Source: Cognatundibacterium squillarum (lineage in GTDB: Bacteria; Pseudomonadota; Gammaproteobacteria; Burkholderiales; Burkholderiaceae_D). Taken from it: a DNA stretch of 64,000 nt. The DNA lies in assembly GCF_014652435.1 (NCBI RefSeq), contig NZ_BMYU01000012.1:1-64000 (forward strand). The letters are read 5' to 3'. Positions 60,955 through 64,000 of this stretch are shown here, in pieces (position 1 is the first letter of the stretch; each line of letters begins with the position of its first letter). Both the position numbers and the translations under genes were made by a program. The notes below the pieces were generated by a model. It saw only the letters and a list, made by a program, of their open reading frames with translations. It was not told the DNA's origin and searched no databases.

Positions 60955-61038
60955 AAATGCGGTGTTCTGCACAGCGATCCGGCGGTCGTCGGCAGAAAGT
61001 CCGGCTCTCCGGAATGAGCGGATGCGGACTTCTGCACA
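60955..61038 (+). repeat. 84-bp interspersed repeat, copy C
   Basis: Opens AAATGCGGTGTTCTGCACAG, same core as A and B, closes ATGCGGACTTCTGCACA. It lies in the 476-bp gap between the permease start and the end of the next gene. Homology with copy A extends about 20 bases further upstream (CCGAAAA-ATGCC). Confidence 0.9.
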
Positions 61039-61066
61039 ATGACATTGCCGATTCGGTGACGTTCGC

Positions 61067-61414
61067 TTACAAAACCAGTAGTAAGGGAGAAGCTAATTTG
61101 ACCAGTGCGCTGCGCAAAGCTGCCAGAATACTGTTGACCGCATCCTGTACTGCGAGCAGCGTCAGCTGTGTCATCGCCACCAGTACCGAAACACAGGCGT
61201 GCTGCTGCATTTGCAACATCAGCTTGCCGGTTGCCGGACTGTAGCCCTGAGAGTTGTCGAGCTGAAAAGCTGCCACGTTGTCAGCAATGCTGTTCAGTTG
61301 CACCGCCATTTTCTTCAGCTCAGTCGGCAGATAGTCCGATACCTGCTGCCAGTGCGCGCCGAATGCGGTTTTGGCATTCAGCATCATTTCCTGAAATAAG
61401 TCGTCAGTTTGCAT
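61067..61414 (-). CDS. Small helical protein of unknown function
   Basis: 115 residues, MQTDDLFQEMMLNAKTAFGA onward. All-helical and amphipathic with a hydrophobic C-terminal half (ACVSVLVAMTQLTLLAVQDA, LASPLLLVL). No signal peptide. It resembles phasin-like or toxin-immunity helical proteins in shape only; no family is recognised. The lipoprotein gene lies 23 bp upstream on the same strand, so they may form one operon. Confidence 0.7.
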   Translation of the reverse strand: MQTDDLFQEMMLNAKTAFGAHWQQVSDYLPTELKKMAVQLNSIADNVAAFQLDNSQGYSPATGKLMLQMQQHACVSVLVAMTQLTLLAVQDAVNSILAALRSALVKLASPLLLVL

Positions 61415-61437
61415 GGGAATCTCAGTGAAGTTGCGTC

Positions 61438-62040
61438 TCAGGGTTGAACCACAGCATGACCGGCTTTGGCGGCCTCAATCACAAACACCGCACGTATCGC
61501 CTGATCGGTGATCGCTCTGGCATCCGCCGCGGTGGCCGGACGCAGGCAGGAATACGCGCCGCAGCGGTCGGCATCGCGGTGAATTTGTTTCAGCAGCGCC
61601 AGTTGCTGGCGTATCTGGGTCAGCAATAAGGTATGACATGCCTGACTGGCGCCCTTGTCTGTCTGCGCTGAAGTTTGTACCGGAAACGGCAGTGCCTGCC
61701 CGAATACCTGCTGCATACGCTGATACACCGCATCCTGCACGGCGCAAGGGGTATTGCCGGCGTACACCGTGGCGCGTGTGATCAGCGCAGCAAGCTGTGC
61801 ATCCATTTCCTGATAACTGCGCCAGTTCGCCTCATAACTGCCCTCCGGCTTGCCCGCCAGCTCTGCCATGCTGCCCAGATGCAATTGCAGGCGGGTCGCG
61901 TAGTCGAGCATACCGCGCTCCGTCAGCGGATCTGCCGGACTGACCAGTTTCAGTGGCTGGCAGGCAGTCAGCACGCCCAGCCCCGTTATCAGTAACAATC
62001 CGCGCAGGTGGCGGAAAGTCAGCTCAGAAAAAATCTGCAT
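61438..62040 (-). CDS. Lipoprotein of unknown function
   Basis: 200 residues; lipobox LTAC at about 24-27 after a hydrophobic segment LLLITGLGVLTAC. The mature part is helical with Cys at about 99, 135, 159 and 164 that could pair. Unrecognised; probably a periplasmic-facing lipoprotein. It lies 20 bp downstream of chaA on the same strand. Confidence 0.75.
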   Translation of the reverse strand: MQIFSELTFRHLRGLLLITGLGVLTACQPLKLVSPADPLTERGMLDYATRLQLHLGSMAELAGKPEGSYEANWRSYQEMDAQLAALITRATVYAGNTPCAVQDAVYQRMQQVFGQALPFPVQTSAQTDKGASQACHTLLLTQIRQQLALLKQIHRDADRCGAYSCLRPATAADARAITDQAIRAVFVIEAAKAGHAVVQP

Positions 62041-62060
62041 GCAATCTCCGGTATCAGGTA

Positions 62061-63143
62061 TTAAGGAACGATGGTGGTCAGCAGATACACTGCAAAAATC
62101 ACCAGATGGATAGTGCCCTGCATGATGGTGGTGCGACCGGTACTCAGCGACAAGGAAGTAATCAGCAGCGACAGCAATAACAAGACTGTGGACTTCGCAT
62201 CAATCCCCAGACTCAGCGGCCAGCCGGTCCACAAAGAAATCACCGCCACCACCGGAATCGTTAAACCAATCGATGCCAGCGCAGAACCGAGCGCCAGATT
62301 AATACTGGTTTGCAAACGGTTAGCCCGCGCAGCACTGAGCGCGGCCAGACCTTCCGGCAGCAAGACAATAATCGCAATCACAATACCGACCAGTTGCTTC
62401 GGTGCACCAAGCGCCGCTACAGCCTTTTCCAGCCCCGGTGCCAGTGACTTCGCCAGCAGCACGACAGCAACCAGACTCGCAATCAGTAATGCCAGACTGG
62501 TCCATGCCATGCTGGCACTCGGACGCGGCGCATGAACAGCTTCATCCGCCGCCGCATTCGCCGGTAAGAAGTAATCTCGGTGGCGCACGGTCTGCACCAG
62601 AACAAAGGTGCCGTATAAGACCAGCGACACCAGTGCGATAAATGCCAGCTGCGATTTGCTGTAGAACGGACCGGGAACCGTTGACGTAAAGTTCGGCAAT
62701 ACCAGCGTCAGAATCGCCAGTGCAGCCAGCGTTGCCAGTGAAGTGCTGGCGCCATGCAAGCCAAAACTCTGCTCACGGTGACGCAATCCGCCAAGCAGCA
62801 GACAGGCGCCGATAATGCCGGACAAAATCACCATAATCGCGGCGAACACTGTGTCGCGCGCCAGACCGGAAGCCGATTCGCCACCGGCAATCATCAGCGA
62901 TACGATCAGCGCGACCTCGATCAGCGTCACCGCCACGGCCAGCAGCAGCGTACCGAAAGGTTCACCGATTTTATGGGCAACCACTTCTGCGTGATACACC
63001 GCACAGGTCACACCGGCAAACAGTGCCGGCACCAGCAGCAAAGCCAGCCACTGACTGTCACTGACACTGGCGATTCCCAGCGTCAGCCAGGCCAGCACAG
63101 GAATCGCTTTTGCCCAGACCGGCAAGCGTTCGGAAATTTTCAT
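62061..63143 (-). CDS. chaA: Calcium/proton (sodium/proton) antiporter ChaA
   Basis: 360 residues from the ATG at 63,143 with AAGGAGGAG upstream. Eleven membrane helices of the CaCA fold. Both alpha repeats show the acidic motif: GTLLLAVAVTLIEVALIVSL (about 64-83) and IIVLLPEGLAALSAARANRL (about 262-281). E. coli ChaA (366 residues) exchanges Na+, Ca2+ or K+ for H+ at high pH and salt. It overlaps the GNAT gene in an ATGA junction. Confidence 0.92.
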   Translation of the reverse strand: MKISERLPVWAKAIPVLAWLTLGIASVSDSQWLALLLVPALFAGVTCAVYHAEVVAHKIGEPFGTLLLAVAVTLIEVALIVSLMIAGGESASGLARDTVFAAIMVILSGIIGACLLLGGLRHREQSFGLHGASTSLATLAALAILTLVLPNFTSTVPGPFYSKSQLAFIALVSLVLYGTFVLVQTVRHRDYFLPANAAADEAVHAPRPSASMAWTSLALLIASLVAVVLLAKSLAPGLEKAVAALGAPKQLVGIVIAIIVLLPEGLAALSAARANRLQTSINLALGSALASIGLTIPVVAVISLWTGWPLSLGIDAKSTVLLLLSLLITSLSLSTGRTTIMQGTIHLVIFAVYLLTTIVP

Positions 63144-63724
63144 GCAGGCTCCTCCTTCAAATAAACTACTGCCGCCGCATCGGTGCGCAGCAGCGAATAA
63201 CAATGCAGACTGACATAGCGGTCCTGCTTGCGCTCACACTCACGCAATATGCCTTCCAGCTGAAAACCGGTGCGCTCCAGCAAACGGCAACTGGCCAGAT
63301 TGGCGGGTTCAGCACGCGCCTGCACCCTGTGCAATTGCAAATGCCTGAAACCGTAACCCAGCACGGCATCGCAGGTTTCGCGCATCAGCCCCTGATTTGC
63401 ATAGGCCGGCAGTAACCAGAAACCAAGCTCGGCACACTGATGCTCCTGTTCCCATTCATAAAAGCCGCAGGTACCGATGAGCACATCCGGTCTTTCAGCA
63501 AGATGTATTCCCCACCACAGACCGGTGCCACCGCGCTGCATCAGTTCATACCAGTCCATCTGAGCACTGGTGCTTTCTAAAGTTTCATAATGAATACCGT
63601 AATACTGCGTTACCTGCGGATCGGATAAGCCCAGAAAAATCTGCGGCTGATCCGCCCGGACAATTTGCCGCAACCCCAGTCTGGGCGTTTGCAATACCGG
63701 GAATTCGGGAATCATCGCAACCAT
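63140..63724 (-). CDS. GNAT acetyltransferase (RimJ/RimL-like)
   Basis: 194 residues. The GNAT fold is shown by LQTPRLGLRQIVRADQPQIF, IGTCGFYEWEQEHQCAELGF, WLLPAYANQGLMRETCDAVL (acetyl-CoA loop) and RAEPANLASCRLLERTGFQL (N-x-x-S/R motif). It is the RimJ/L-like subgroup that acetylates protein N-termini or small molecules; the substrate is open. Upstream of and coupled to chaA. Confidence 0.9.
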   Translation of the reverse strand: MVAMIPEFPVLQTPRLGLRQIVRADQPQIFLGLSDPQVTQYYGIHYETLESTSAQMDWYELMQRGGTGLWWGIHLAERPDVLIGTCGFYEWEQEHQCAELGFWLLPAYANQGLMRETCDAVLGYGFRHLQLHRVQARAEPANLASCRLLERTGFQLEGILRECERKQDRYVSLHCYSLLRTDAAAVVYLKEEPA

Positions 63725-63886
63725 TCACTTTCCCCTGTTATCAAACCAGCCATCAGTGTACGCGATTCATGCAAAACGCACGCAATGCATTGCGCAGCAG
63801 GCAAAGAAAAGCTTTGTGCAGAAAGTAGCTTTTGCTGTGTGCCGCCCCGTATAATCCGGCAGATCTGTTAAAAAAAAGGAGCTGTA

Positions 63887-64000
63887 ATGAACCTTGCGAT
63901 GATTGTCTTTTTTAAGGCATTTCTGGTCGTGCCTGTTGCCATGTTGCCGCTGGTGAATCCGATTGCGATTGCACCGATTTATTTATCAATGACCGGCCCG
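63887..64000 (+). CDS. MarC-family membrane protein, 5' end only
   Basis: 38 codons before the window edge: MNLAMIVFFKAFLVVPVAML, PLVNPIAIAPIYLSMTGP. AAGGAG lies six bases before the ATG. The first helix with LVNP-x-x-x-x-PIYLS is the mark of the MarC/YhgN family, six-helix inner-membrane proteins of unclear transport role. Confidence 0.75.
   Translation, partial: MNLAMIVFFKAFLVVPVAMLPLVNPIAIAPIYLSMTGP

Noticed and set aside
60665..61045. 126-codon minus-strand open frame in the gap before the permease
   Set aside because: It runs through the 84-bp repeat, is Cys/Arg-rich, and has no ribosome-binding site.
1..64000. CRISPR arrays, complete tRNA or rRNA genes, insertion-sequence transposases
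   Set aside because: No regularly spaced direct repeats, no complete cloverleaf and no transposase-like protein were found on either strand.

Overview
The window holds two blocks of different kind. Positions 1 to about 29,994 are the right-hand part of an integrated temperate tailed phage (long-tailed, siphovirus-like, lambda-style virion genes). The remaining 34 kb is ordinary chromosome of a Gram-negative bacterium. Outer-membrane and lipoprotein genes, creA, chaA, rlhA, dacB, AmpG/AmiD-type muropeptide genes, a dense set of LysR regulators and the phage type all suggest a beta-proteobacterium, probably Burkholderiales. That placement is inference; no rRNA or marker gene is present.

Prophage, read right to left on the minus strand. 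Late genes: a candidate late promoter (17,648-17,676) just after a Q-position regulator (17,679-18,230), two terminators, a gpZ-like gene, small and large terminase, gpW-like connector, portal, a prohead protease/major capsid fusion, decoration protein, head-tail completion genes, tail tube, a gpG/gpGT pair joined by a -1 slippery heptamer, a 1,509-residue tape measure, a tail hub protein, and a tail-tip protein cut by the left edge. Four further intrinsic terminators lie inside the late operon, which implies antitermination. Lysis genes are not seen, so the prophage continues to the left. Early genes: a CII/YmfL-like regulator, a small replication-region protein, a TOPRIM primase-helicase and a candidate origin with two TTATGCACA boxes (18,779-18,850).

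The immunity region (22,972-25,854) has a Cro-like protein, two short CI-like repressors sharing a C-terminal module, a LysR-type regulator (unusual for a phage) and a zinc-ribbon membrane protein. Five copies of a YTTAG-N4-CTNAAC-type operator lie at two intergenic regions: cro/cI and upstream of the plus-strand operon at 25,994. That operon runs through small proteins, a zinc-binding protein, a ParB-like protein without ParA, two small membrane proteins, excisionase and tyrosine integrase. It ends at a 3' tRNA-like fragment (29,967-29,994), most like the end of tmRNA, which is the attachment site. A palindrome with core TGCAGACGTCTGCA occurs four times, only in the prophage, and is the best candidate for an undescribed system, possibly the ParB loading site.

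Chromosome. 30,087-32,243: LysR, DODA-type dioxygenase and ferredoxin. 33,244-35,289: CbbR/CmpR-like LysR divergent from an SbtA-type bicarbonate transporter. Then come a YdcF/ElyC-type protein, a DUF1127 protein, LysR, rlhA, dacB, an AraC-GyrI regulator, a sugar isomerase/phytanoyl-dioxygenase pair, LysR, an outer-membrane barrel and digH. 48,584-57,345 is mostly a muropeptide salvage locus: a c-di-GMP cyclase and a LysR, then D-Ala-D-Ala dipeptidase, an MppA-like binding protein, an M14 hydrolase and AmpG on one strand, and an amino-sugar kinase and AmiD on the other. The right end has an HDOD protein, creA, an amino-acid permease, a lipoprotein, chaA, a GNAT acetyltransferase and the start of a MarC-family gene. 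Three copies of an 84-bp intergenic repeat (33,121, 41,490, 60,955) occur only in the chromosomal part.
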